Below the pieces are notes generated by a model. It searched no databases. It saw nothing but the letters and a program-made list of their open reading frames with translations, and was not told the DNA's origin. Position numbers and translations under genes: made by a program. From assembly GCA_037783545.1 (NCBI GenBank), contig JBBELK010000691.1, forward strand, positions 759,001-823,000: DNA of 64,000 nucleotides. Direction: 5' to 3'. Positions 1-10,478 of this stretch are shown piece by piece; position 1 is the first letter of the stretch, and each line of letters starts with the position of its first letter. The DNA comes from Henricia sp. BOLD:AAB3569. Taxonomy: Eukaryota; Echinodermata; Asteroidea; Spinulosida; Echinasteridae.

Positions 1-1003
1 AGATCTGTCATTCGTCAAGAACCAAAAACCCACCACCTTTTGCAAAATCACGATGATGCTGTAAACTGGTCTGGCGACTTAAGGAGGAGAAAAATACATA
101 GTACTTACCCCTTTGTCATCTTGTGCAAGGAGTCCCAACTTCTAAGATGGCTTCACCTGCAGGCATCCTTCTCGTGTCTTTGCCATCTTAGAACTGCATA
201 GAACTTTCCACTAAGGTGATGGGCACTACTTATATTGCTGTAAGTTGCTGGGGAACAGACAAAAATCAATAGAGACGTTTTAGATGCCATTGACAATTTT
301 CAAGAAAAGTATGAGGTTCAAATTGGAAAACTGAAATGAAATTTCACAAATATCGTGCACTCAAACAATGAGGGAAAACAGGCAAAGTGACTTACAATCA
401 GAAAAGCAATCCTAAACACCTATCTATAAAGAACTTTCAACTTTTTACACCCTCCTTTCTCTCAAGCACAGCTGTCTTAGACTACATGTCGTTGATTGCA
501 TAGCTGCCTTAAAGCACTGCTTTTTCCTGATCTAGTTTCGGAGAAAACGCGTCCTGTTCTCATCTTGGCATTGTGCCAAGACATCAACCAACCACTTCAG
601 GCCTAGGCCTTGTAGTTTGGCAAAACAACATATCCATGGACATTGAGCAAACATGACAGCTTCCTACGTGCGTGTAACCGGCCAAAACTGGTGAATTGTT
701 TATTTTGGGTATTTTCTGAATAAAAATGTGCCTGAAGCAAAGTATGCCATTTAACAAATATATTTTGACTATTTATTTGATCGTTCTTAACAAGAACAAA
801 CAGGAATCTAGTAGAAATACTTGTTTAATGTTATAATATTAATTCTAACAGCAGGCAAAGGATTACTGGAAAAGTGAACTTATCAAAAATGTATGGGATA
901 AGAAGGAATAAGAAAGATTATCAGGACGTTTTGGTTTTAGAATGACACAGAAAATGCCAAAAGCTACACTTCCATGATTGTTTATTCACACAAAAACGCA
1001 CTA
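1..1003. other. non-coding stretch, nothing recognised
   Basis: AT-rich sequence without a sustained open frame, RNA gene or obvious repeat on either strand. It ends where the first inverted-repeat element begins. Confidence 0.6.
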
Positions 1004-1374
1004 TAAGGCCCGCTTCAAACGTCGTGCTTCTGCCGTGTCGAATTTAATTCCAGTTCGAAGTTGGTCCGCAATTTTGTTCCGACTAGGAATGCGCATGCTC
1101 GCAGCGCGTATGTGAGTAAAGAAATAACCAACAAACAAGTGCATCAAAATAATAAAATGGCGACGTACAATGGACAAAATGGAAAACGCACGTGCACAAC
1201 GTCCATGACGTGCACAATACTCATCCGCCATGTTGGATGTATTTAAGCTCGACTGGGAGTATTTGCAATTAAGTTCGACGTTTGAAGCCACTGCTGTGCT
1301 AACGTCGTACCAACGTCGTGCCAAGTTGAATTTATTTTGACACGGCATAAGCGCGACGTTTGAAGCGGGCCTTA
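1004..1374. mobile_element. MITE with TA target duplication (367 bp element)
   Basis: The ends are inverted copies of AGGCCCGCTTCAAACGTCG and the match continues imperfectly for about 45 bp (through a TGCCGTGTC block on both sides). A TA dinucleotide flanks each end, as for Tc1/mariner-type insertion. No transposase is encoded, so this is a non-autonomous element. Short open frames inside on both strands are incidental. The family assignment rests only on the TA and the end structure. Confidence 0.85.
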
Positions 1375-1678
1375 CTTAACTCTGTCCTGGCTTTGCCTGG
1401 ACTGCAGGGCTATACGCAGCCAGCTGCCCTGCCTAAAACCATTCATACTAAACGTAATACTCAAATTTGCAACCAATTTGTTTAAACCCAACCAACTGAG
1501 GTGGTTTAAATTACAAATTTTATGGAGAAATATAACTTGCCTGTGTACCTTTTAACAACGTTCATAAACTTTGTTAGCTGAAATGTTTTAACCCTCTCAT
1601 TAGCCTTGGTTTAGGCGTTCATCGATAGTCCAGGGCGTGAGCTAACACGCCTGCTGTCTATAGCAGTTGCTCACTGCT
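1375..1678. other. non-coding stretch, nothing recognised
   Basis: No coding potential or strong repeat seen. A small self-complementary CAGGGC/GCCCTG pair occurs near 1405-1432. Confidence 0.55.
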
Positions 1679-1873
1679 CAGGCGCGGATCCAGAGGGGGG
1701 GTTTTGGGGGTCAAAACCACCCCCTGCTCCGACACCCGGGCCAAAAAAAGATAATTTAATGCATTTTGTGTGTGTCCACCTGTCCAAAACGAGCTGACAT
1801 AAAAATTTGACGGGCAAAACCCCTCCCATGGTGGCAAAACCCCCTCCTGGAAAAATTCCTGGATCCGCCCCTG
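1679..1873. mobile_element. MITE with CAGG-GCGGATCCAG ends (195 bp)
   Basis: The left end reads CAGGCGCGGATCCAG and the right end is its inverse CTGGATCCGCCCCTG, one mismatch in 15. The interior is also roughly self-complementary: G-rich GGGGGTTTTGGG on the left against AAAACCCCCTCC on the right. The 5'-CAGGGGCGGATCCAG end belongs to a small element widespread in marine invertebrates (from memory). No clean target duplication is visible. Two overlapping minus-strand open frames here are by-products of the repeat. Confidence 0.8.
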
Positions 1874-2995
1874 CTTCTCCAACGTAAACAGCGACCTCAC
1901 GTGGCACGAGTTTATGCAAATTACCTTCAGCGGTATGAACGCCTTGTGTCAAGCACGACAATCACCTTATGTTTTTCTTTATTTTTGCACAGGAAATCTT
2001 GTTAGCTCACGTACTTGGACTATCCATAAACACCTAACCAAGGCTACCCTCTCGTGTGCAAATTATACCAATTGGTCAATAGGGAACTACAGTTGTTACT
2101 CTGTCCTCATATGAGGACATCTCGCATGAGAGGGATCATGGAGGTAGGAAAAGCCTCCATGGAGGGATATATAGAGAAATAAATTTTTAATTGTGTTTTA
2201 TGAAACTATGGTGTCTCAATGATAACTCCACCAACTAAACAGCCTCAAATTCAAAACAGTTCTTGCTTAAAAATTTGTCAATAAAGAACTACATTCTTTT
2301 ACTACATCCTCAAATGAGATTTAGAGTTTAATCAGCGTTTTCAGCAAATTTAACTTAACAAATCAAACTGCCTTAAAACCAAGAGTTCTTGCTTGTAAAT
2401 CTCAGAGACAGGTGTCACAACAGGTCAAGGAACTTTTATAAAGCTTATTGACATGACCCCATTTAAAAGGTCTCCATGCAACACAGTAATTTAAATCTGA
2501 AAAAAAAACCAATTTCTACGAACAAGATCAAATTCACACAAAGAAAGAATCTGAACAGCTTAGAGGACAGAAGGCTGGCACACGACTACCAAGAGACTGG
2601 CACACTTATGATAAAAAGGTTGGCCAAAGTCACCATTGAATGAAGGGCTTAAGTGGACCTCCCTTGGTTATCCATAAAACATGAGGTTTATACTAACAAT
2701 GCTTTCAATCTGTAAACTCACAAAAAGAGTTCAGTGGAGGGCATGAGAGTGGGACAAAAAAACAAGGTCACAATATGGGGAGGTCTTGACACAGTAGCAA
2801 ATGGCATACAATCAGGCATACTACGGGACATCATGAGTGCTTTGTGCCTTTGAGTGACTGTGGAGGAAATTGCGGCCAATTACACAGTTGGATTCTCAAG
2901 TTTTAAATGCACCAACCTCAGCATGCATAATGAATATACTCAGTTTGGCTGAACTGGAAATGGAACCAGGGATGACACAATTTGGTGTATAGACT
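1874..2995. other. non-coding stretch with diverged direct repeats
   Basis: No coding signal. Two segments, around 2073-2114 and 2276-2320, share a pattern (GTCAATA, then GAACTACA, then TCCTCA-ATGAG), suggesting an old local duplication. A small hairpin (GGAGG-CCTCC) sits near 2140-2165. Confidence 0.5.
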
Positions 2996-3264
2996 ATCGA
3001 ATAGCCGCCATTTTGTGGGGCAGTTTCTTTGTTCCTTGAGGACATGCATGGTTGCACATATTGTGCTTCCATTGTTGAACGGTTTAAAGGCACAGGCTCG
3101 TCAGCAATGCGTGCGCGCCAAATTCATGCTACGAAATATGCAGATCTATATGCCTTTGCTATGGAGCTGCGTATTTCGTCGCACGAATTTGGCGCGCGCG
3201 CATTGCTGACGAGCCTGTGCCTTTAAGTAAAAAAAGGTGCCCCACGAAATGGCGGCTATTCGAT
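2996..3264. mobile_element. outer inverted-repeat element, copy 1 (interrupted)
   Basis: The ends are inverted: ATCGAATAGCCGCCATTTTG on the left and its inverse CGAAATGGCGGCTATTCGAT on the right. The body (GTTTCTTTGTTCC, GGACATGCA, TTGTGCTT, GTTGAACGG) recurs at 61537-61631. The element is interrupted at 3084-3226 by a TTAA-flanked MITE. The second copy lacks that insertion and serves as an empty-site control. No protein is encoded. Confidence 0.8.
3084..3226. mobile_element. TTAA-flanked MITE nested in the 2996-3264 element
   Basis: A near-perfect inverted repeat starts TTAAAGGCACAGGCTCGTCA and ends with the inverse TGACGAGCCTGTGCCTTTAA. The arms are about 58 bp around a loop of about 25 bp. 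TTAA at both ends is the duplication known for piggyBac-type transposition. The homologous uninterrupted sequence at 61590-61593 has a single TTAA, which supports a real insertion with TTAA duplication. The long arms would fold into a strong RNA hairpin if transcribed. Confidence 0.88.
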
Positions 3265-4731
3265 GTGGTTAAATTTTTGAATTTTTTCAAGGTGCGTCTG
3301 TCATGCAGATACAATTGTCTAATCATATACAAAATCATTTAAGTGTAATGCATACCCTCAATAAAATATCTGCGTACACCAAACAATATATCCCCAACTT
3401 ATTTGTGAAAAGTGTAGATTTAGATCCATGTATTTTTAGAAATTTGCATATTTTACGTGTTCTATATTCGTACATTTTGTAACCGATGGTAATCAGTCAC
3501 ACCATGGAGCTATAAAAGGATAGCTCCATGGTCACACAGGAGCAGAATGAAGCAAACATTTTGCTCGATGATCATTCACCTTTGCTCAAACAATTACATT
3601 TCGAGTTTCCTGGTAAAACAAGTTTTGAGTTTCATGGTCACGTATTCCTGATCCTTTGCTGTCATAAGATATGGCAGGCACATCGCCGCCGGAGACAAGA
3701 GACTAGATATTTCTTTCAATGCTCCAATTTTTAAGAAAATGCAATACTTCTAAAAGCTAGTTTGTGTCTAACCCCGACCCCATTTTGTCCGAGTAATTTG
3801 AGCACAGGAATAGATCAACCTCAATCTGCATCCAACGTAACCACACACCATCACGCTAAAGTATTCGGGCCACGAAGATTAAGACCAGGTCACATGATTT
3901 ACCTTGCCCCATTCATGTTAAGCTCAGAGAGGGTGATGCAAATTACCTCTTAAACCCCCATTCAACCCCCAAATTGAGTGTCCCTGGGTTTCCCAAATTA
4001 ATGATGTGATTTGGATGCCCCAAACAGTTCCTCACACACCCTGGGGCAGCTGTCCTGCTATGGAAGAGCTGTTCATACAGTTATCCTTGGGAGTGTACAC
4101 AAGACTTAATCCGCAGGCAGGCTATATATCTGGAGCAGAGGAAGATTCTGTTTTCGAAACAGCTGGCTTCATCTCTGGCTCAGGTTTAGAGAATTTCAAA
4201 AATATTATCACTGCGAAAGAAACATTTGCCTTTTAACACCAACTTTAAATTCCATCTCCATATTTCAGACCAACAGGAGACATTTAAGCAAGTAAACTAC
4301 ACACAGACAAAAAAAATCGCAAAGACTAAGCTTGAATACAGTGATTTCAGAAACAGCCAGAGTAGCCCGTGTGTGTGTGTATAGCCTGGTGCCTGACCAA
4401 ACATCTGTAATTGGGACTTGTATCAATGGGAGGATCAGGTTACCAGGTCATTGAAATATAAGAATACACAGATGTTGCTCCAAGATTACAGATCCAGAGA
4501 GAAGAGCTGACCTAAGGGATGATGACATCCGCAAGACATCTCGTATTTTTGTGACAAATGAATACTGCGTGTTAATACATATTCATGACTTCCTTCATGT
4601 TTATATGTAATTTGAATAATCAATTGTTTATGGAAATTGTAAATTTATATATTTTGGATCGATTTAAATGTACTTGCCAAACTAATTTACTAAGAAAGGT
4701 TCTACTATTTCATTTACATTGAAATACTCAA
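3265..4731. other. non-coding stretch, one perfect hairpin
   Basis: No coding sequence recognised. It contains the hairpin at 3501-3532 and a short (GT)n run near 4370-4382. Otherwise nothing is seen. Confidence 0.55.
3501..3532. repeat. perfect 12-bp-arm hairpin with TATAAAAG across the loop
   Basis: The arms ACCATGGAGCTA and TAGCTCCATGGT are perfectly complementary around an 8-base loop. A TATA-box-like string TATAAAAGG spans the end of the left arm and the loop, but no downstream gene is seen, so no promoter is called. Confidence 0.7.
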
Positions 4732-4876
4732 TAGAGCTTCTGCACCAGCGGCCATGACAGGGGGCAGTTTTTCTTATTTAAATGATGTAACAATAGAACC
4801 ACAAAGCACCTACTCGTGAGTGACACATGGTATCAATGTGACTGCCCCCTGTCATGGCCGCCGTGCAAAGGCTCTA
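4732..4876. mobile_element. TA-flanked MITE (145 bp)
   Basis: The left arm AGAGCTTCTGCACCAGCGGC continues as CATGACAGGGGGCAGT. The right arm is the inverse, with only a few mismatches over about 36 bp, around a loop of about 70 bp. TA flanks both ends. No coding capacity. Confidence 0.87.
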
Positions 4877-5984
4877 TACCCATTTGGTTATAGGTCTATA
4901 TTTGATCATAACCAAATAAGGCATTCATTTTATGTTTCAAATACAGGCTTAATTGTGTTCATTGTTGCAACTTCTCACTGTCCTGTTAGACACAAAATGC
5001 AGTTTGTTTTTATAATGTCGATTAGCACAAAGAATGGTTCTACAATTACCAGAAAAGAAATAAAAAATGTATTAAAAAAGATAAAAACGTAACTAAGAAT
5101 CAATAACTGTTTCCTCATGTGTCATACTTGTTCAACAGGGTAAGCCCTGTCTCTATGGCATGTCTCATAATTGTACAACGGAATAAGCCCTGTCTCTATC
5201 TGTTTAATATTGTTATATTGAAAGTAAAGATCCCACTGATTAAAATTCAAGCATGAAAAATCAGGAGGGGTCGTGTTACAGACTGGGATACCATTAGTAG
5301 TCTAGACACTAGACTATACCATTAGCAGAAAGGCTCTCATGTCTATAGCATTCTTGAATATTCACCTTTTAGGATATTTTTGTTGTTAACTGCCACCCTT
5401 TACTTGCCCATTTTAAATTCATTTCAAAGCAACTAGCCATGCTTAAAGTGACTTTCCAGTGTTTTGACAAATTTACTTCAACTTCTACTTTATATTGATG
5501 CTGTGTTTAGATAAATAAAAAAATCCCAACAACATAAATAAATCTTGAGTTTGTCTATTCAAAATTCAGCACTATCGTCCTACTAATACAATCTGATAGG
5601 CCTATAGGAGCATCCTGGCACAGGGACATGCACCATTAAATTCATGAAAATGCATGAGATCAAATGTCCTTAAATCCAGTATTTTTTTCTTCTACAAATA
5701 CCAAAATTATGCATTCTAACAATGCCACAGGGTAGACTTTCTCTGTGCATACAAAATTACCACAACCTTTCACATTGGTTGCACAAGAATCATAAACCTT
5801 GGAAACTGACAAGTGTAGGCTAGGTCTAATTTGAAATTCAAAGATGGGTGCGTTACTTCATTGCAAATTCATTTCTGGGAGACAATAGATGGAAACAAGT
5901 CAGAAAAGTAAAAAAAATTGATTGGTTAAAAAAAATCCAAGATGGCATTCTCATACCATGGCTGCATTTCATGCAACCAATTCA
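4877..5984. other. non-coding stretch with a short direct repeat
   Basis: No gene seen. AAGCCCTGTCTCTAT occurs twice, near 5143-5157 and 5186-5200, within a diverged duplication of about 40 bp. CCATTAG also recurs around a CTAGAC pair at 5291-5325. Confidence 0.5.
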
Positions 5985-6395
5985 CGTGTTTCTATTGAAG
6001 ATCCGGAACTTTACCAGTAAACCCATTTGCCGGTAAATAGCGGGTGACGCGAAATTTCTACTGAGTCGCTCTATCCGGAAATTGACCTTGCTGGCCTTCG
6101 CCACGCGCATGTGAGTTTGCCGGATAAAGGTCACTTGCAGGGGTCATGCACAGGCATTGGCTCAGTCATTGTGTGGTCACATATTTACGTTTTCTCCACT
6201 GTATGCGCACTCGGGCGTAACAGTGCGCATTTCTATTGGCACTTAACGGATAAGTTCCCCGGCATTTTTCTTCCTCGAGAGGGAAAATTTCCGGAGAAAA
6301 TTCTCTCCGCCATTTGCTTGAAAATACCGGATAAGACCCGTTTCTACTAAGCAAATTTTCCGTCTTTTCCGGTAAATGAGTCTCAATAGAAACAT
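5985..6395. mobile_element. degenerate inverted-repeat element (about 410 bp)
   Basis: The ends carry GTTTCTATTGA (5988-5998) and its inverse TCAATAGAAAC (6383-6393). Inside, TTTACC, TTTGCCGG and TATCCGG motifs repeat in inverted order with many mismatches. It looks like an old foldback or MITE. Short overlapping open frames on both strands are products of the symmetry. No target duplication could be fixed. Confidence 0.65.
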
Positions 6396-7256
6396 GCCTA
6401 ACCAACATTCACAATGTTCACCAACAGCTGGTACCCGTCTTCCCATAAACAAGTGCAGTAAAAACACTAACCAGTGGTAAACATCGGCACCGTTTGCGTT
6501 AAACACATCTTGGCAATAACAGCTGGAACAGCCAGAGTAACGAACTATCCTGGAAATTGCAGGAGAATTTTACTTTATCTCTCCAATCAGAAATGTTATC
6601 GCTAAGCAATCAGTTGTCAGGTGAATGCACTTTTCCCCTTTCATCCATGTGTGTCAAGCAGAAAGCTTCCGCTAAACAAACAAGTCTCTTTCCAGAAATA
6701 CGCTCAAATTTACGTTCAATCAGTTGATACATCCCCTCCTCCATGCAACACAACCTGAGCACTCTGCGATGTACTTTGTCAAAAGCGTCCAGGTGAGATA
6801 ACGAAATTTAATATTGAGTGTGTTAAAGATGGACTCGCAAATGGTTTATAAAGTCATTAGATTCCCATCAAATTGCAGTTGTCTGATCGACCGGTTGATT
6901 GGTACATGAAACACTACAACTCGCCCCGTCTGTATCGGAGATGTTTATTACTGAAGAAGACAAACATTGGTCATTGCGTCTGAGAAAATGAAAAGAGTGC
7001 CTCGACCTTTTACTGCGACAGTTATCGATTTGACTCGTCTTCTTGGGAGGAAGGTTCTTAATGGACCTATTACAGCCCTTCTGCCCCAAACTGGTCTTCA
7101 GAAGCAAAATATATAATGACAATTTTCCCATTTTAAAATTATAATGTAGAAAGAATATTTTACAAAGAATGAATAAATTTAATGAATTAATTTTACGGTT
7201 GAGTGTATCTTCAATGGACAGGATTTCTAAAATGTTGGTCCTTAGAGAAAAGTGGT
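6396..7256. other. non-coding stretch, nothing recognised
   Basis: Ordinary AT-rich sequence. A minus-strand open frame of about 87 codons at 6868-7131 has no recognisable domain. Confidence 0.5.
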
Positions 7257-7541
7257 TGTACTAGGTCTCAGATTCATGATGATGAAAATGGGGGATGGGG
7301 AGGGAGATGGGGAAGAGGGGAGGGGGAGGGGGAGGGGGCACCCCCAGTTGTACTAGGTCTCAGATTCAGTTCATGATGATGAAAATGGGGGATGGGGGAA
7401 GAGGGGAGGGGGAGAGGGGAAGAGGGGAAGAGGGAGGGGGAGGGGGGAGGGGGGAGGGGGAAGGGGGAAGAGGGGAGGGGAGGGGGAGGGGGGGAGGGGG
7501 AGGGGGGAAGAGGGGAGGGGGAGGGGGAGGGGGAGGGGGGC
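7257..7541. repeat. G-rich polypurine repeat with a duplicated head
   Basis: A segment TGTACTAGGTCTCAGATTCA leading into (GGGGA)n-type sequence occurs at 7257 and again at 7349, the second with a small insertion, so the region arose by tandem duplication of about 92 bp. The second block has a 147-base uninterrupted purine run (7394-7540). Such tracts are prone to triplex and G-quadruplex structure. Glycine/arginine- or proline/serine-only open frames across it are low-complexity artefacts. Confidence 0.9.
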
Positions 7542-8590
7542 ACCCCCAGTCCCCAATCTATGGGTCTGATCAGCACATGATTCGGTACTCACAAAATACA
7601 ATGAACTGTGTTCAAGTGAAGACCATTCACTTAGCAATTGCAACAGATGTACATGTATTATCAACAAGTGATGTTCAGTTTTAAACAATTTGTGATTTTA
7701 AGATAAACACCGACTAAAACAAAACCACACGCAAGCGATCAAAGATAAATCAGCTATGCTTTGCACACAGCTCCGAACCTTGCTCTTAAATCACAGCATA
7801 GTCAACAAATTGGAGGCCAATAATTGATTTGGACAAGCAGCCATCTTGAAAACAAAGACGACGGCAGATCTAATTTTCCTTAATGCGCAAGAATTTCTGA
7901 GAAACTCATCGCAACAACGAAAAGGGAGACACTCTTCGATCAGAATCACGTATTCATCATCACTTGCTCATCCAAAGGATGCAAAGAATTGATGTACTCA
8001 GGGAAAATAGCCGCGTGTTGAAAGAATATTTGGAACGAGAACTGTCTGTGGCTTTCAGGGCTTTCTTATTTGATTATGGATTGATGTATTAGATTGCATA
8101 GGGCTGCGTTGTAGTGGTACTGTTGCAGGGAAATTTCCCCCTGGGTTCCAAACACAACATGTTAATAATGCAATCACATTTTGTTGTTGAGAAATAACAG
8201 AGAATAAGCTTTCGATTTCTCAAAGGGGTCGGGATGGGGGAGGAGGTTAGATTGACTAAAGCTTGCATAAGGCAGAACAAACTGGTCTCCGTTGTGGTGT
8301 AATTTGGTATTCTACAAATTCAGATTTGATATTTGTACCATACGTAGGCTCACAAATTGAGGTGTTAATGATATTGTGTGTTGTGTTCAGAGACACGTTC
8401 ATGTGTAAGTCCACAAATGAGGTGTTTTATGATTAGTAGCCAATCACGTGCCTCATCCCAGGATGCACTGCTGCTTTTTTTCACAGAAACTACAGTAGGT
8501 GCGAGCATGACGTACATGTAGGTCTGAGATAATGTCAAACATCACAGGGTTCAATGACATACAAGACTGGTGAGAGAAAAATTGAGTTCA
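7542..8590. other. non-coding stretch with one short duplication
   Basis: No gene seen. A diverged direct duplication (CACAAATTGAGGTGTTAATGAT near 8351, CACAAATGAGGTGTTTTATG near 8412) is the only structure noticed. Confidence 0.5.
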
Positions 8591-8880
8591 GAGGGAAACC
8601 TGAAGGGTACCACTGTGCCTCATAGCTCAACTGGTAGAGCATCTGCCTGGTGTGTCAGTGGTCTTGGGGAAAACCTGAGGGAGTGTACCACTATGCCTCA
8701 TAGCTCAGATGGTAGAGCATCTGCCCGGTGTGTCGGAGGTCTTGAGAAAACCTGAGGGAGTACATGTCACTTTGCCTCCGAGCTCAGCAAATAGAGCATC
8801 TTCCCGGTGCATGAGAGGTCTCGGGTTTGAATCCTGATGAGTCGATATGATTTTTCTCTCATCCCACGTTTAGATGAGAC
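8591..8880 (+). repeat. tandem tRNA-like array and SINE head (three units, about 78 bp each)
   Basis: Three head-to-tail units start at 8617, 8695 and 8774. Each opens GCCTC-(A/G)AGCTCA followed by TAGAGCATC, which is the tRNA 5' half with an A-box-like core. Only the third unit keeps a good B box (GGTTTGAATCC, 8824-8834). The first two have a degenerate GGGAAAACCTGA there. After the third unit comes TTTTTCTCTCATCCCA, also found beside the tRNA head of the minus-strand SINE at 25.9 kb. Units are joined by AAAACCTGAGGGAGT linkers, and a partial one precedes the first unit. Not functional tRNA genes: the anticodon arm and 3' acceptor stem do not pair. Confidence 0.8.
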
Positions 8881-9639
8881 TGGTTAACCAGGCCTCAGTG
8901 ACTGGATGATGAGAGCAAGAAAACAATGTTGACCAGCCAGCCGGCTTGCCAGCCAGCCAAGAAATCTGACACACCAAGTAGCACAATGCTTACGGCTACT
9001 GCCTGTCACTTTAATGCGTGTTACAGCGGGCGGGCGTGCTAGTCTGGCATCAAAGCAATAAAAGTCAGGCATTTTCCTGACGTGAAAATGTAAACCAGGT
9101 TAATAACGGGAATTATCATTTTGGCATTCTTAGCATGCCAACTCAAATATCCATCATTATGCAGCATGACTCAATCTAAACTCAACTACAACTTTTGTAG
9201 TTGTTTTTTATTTCTCTTTTTATTCCTTATAGCCTACAGCAACAGTTTTATACCCTAATGCAAAATGACACTTCAAAAATGCAGCATGCCCCAAAGCAAA
9301 TATGAAGCATTACAGGCAAGACGCAGGCAGTATCTATGTACACAATGCAATCTCAACATGCTATTTTTATAGAGCTAGTCCAATATTGCATCTTGTCTCA
9401 TTATCACTTTGGAGTACTTTTCTTCACCTGTATCTGCATTGTGTCCTCGTTCGTTTCATGAAAACATGACAATCTCGTTCAAACTGCCAACTGTACGATG
9501 GCCAGCTCTAAGTAAACAAACCCAGTGAATTCAATAACACTAAGACACTTCATCCAACGCGATGCGTCGAGGCAGATGGGTAGCACTGGAATCTTAAATC
9601 ACGTTCTTGATCCATTTTGTAGAGATACGTCAACCCTGA
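8881..9639. other. non-coding stretch with a CAGC-rich simple repeat
   Basis: A short GCCAGCCAGC-rich run lies at 8931-8965, and a small hairpin (CAACTACAA/TTGTAGTTG) near 9183-9205. Nothing else is recognised. Confidence 0.5.
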
Positions 9640-9875
9640 ATTATTTGTCCCCAAATCTGGGTTAAAGACCCTATGTATCATTTGCAAGATAAAACCTTTT
9701 ACAGGTTCGTGGAATAAGAGTGTAACATATCTAAGGAAGAATGTTGGTAAACTAGCCTGAAGAGGTTTTAGCTACTTAGATGCATGAATGCTTCAGAAAA
9801 CCTTGAAAATCTATATATGGATTTTGTGTACAAGTGAATGGTAAATAAGAACCGTACACAGGATTTGTTTTTCAG
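9640..9875 (-). mobile_element. 3' body of a dispersed SINE-like repeat
   Basis: The sequence around AGAATGTTGGTAAACTAG, TAGATGCA and CAGAAAACCTT matches 25650-25830, where the same body is joined on the minus strand to a tRNA-like head. Only the distal body is present here. The two copies are clearly diverged. Confidence 0.6.
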
Positions 9876-10320
9876 CAGGAAATACCATAAATTCATGTTG
9901 ATCTTTATCTTTTGAGGTTTACAAGTTCTATATGTTATTTTCGATACTTCCCTTGTCCTTCCATTTCAACTCAAATGAAGGATAAAGAGAGTGCCAACGA
10001 TTGGTCCAATTTAACTGATCGACACAAATGTACACATTTTATTAACTTTTGGAAAGTCAGTCAAAATATTTCTACTCACCTCACATGTTCCTAATGTTAA
10101 TTCATTTGTTGCCAAGGAGACATCTGTACCATGAGTGTAATTCGGTTGCTGTGAGAGAAAAAACATGGACGGAAATACCCAAACTTATTAAAGTTTCGAT
10201 AACAATGAAGTCTGTGTAATATTTAATGGTCATTTTCATGTTTGATTCAATTAATGAAAATGTTTAATAAATTTAAGGCAGAATTGATTTAGCTTGCGTC
10301 GGGGAGACTGAATGTTAAAA
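9876..10320. other. non-coding stretch, nothing recognised
   Basis: AT-rich, without coding potential or repeat structure that could be identified. Confidence 0.5.
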
Positions 10321-10478
10321 TAGGGTTTGTTTTTGCCCTTACCCGACGTAAGACGTCTGCCTTGTTTGCAGGAGGTTGTGGGTTCGAGTCCCACCCGAGC
10401 ATGCTATGAAGTGTCTCGGGAAAGCTCTGAGTATACAGTGTTGATAATTACGTCGGGTAAGGGCCAAAACAAACCCTA
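10321..10478. mobile_element. TA-flanked MITE carrying a tRNA-derived fragment
   Basis: The ends TAGGGTTTGTTTTTGCCC and GGGCCAAAACAAACCCTA are inverted copies, and the match continues through TTACCCGACGTAA, about 30 bp of arm each side. Between the arms lies a tRNA 3'-half sequence with a perfect B box (GGTTCGAGTCC, 10381-10391), related to the tRNA-like repeat at 34.76-34.84 kb. Either a SINE fragment was captured between the ends, or the MITE formed around it. Confidence 0.85.

Noticed and set aside
3511-3519. TATAAAAGG as a promoter
   Set aside because: Sits across a hairpin arm and loop with no gene downstream.
7274-7688. Proline/serine- or glycine/arginine-rich open frames
   Set aside because: Purely the translation of the GGGGA repeat.
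8617-8845. Working tRNA genes
   Set aside because: Two units lack a B box and none has a proper acceptor stem; better explained as SINE heads.
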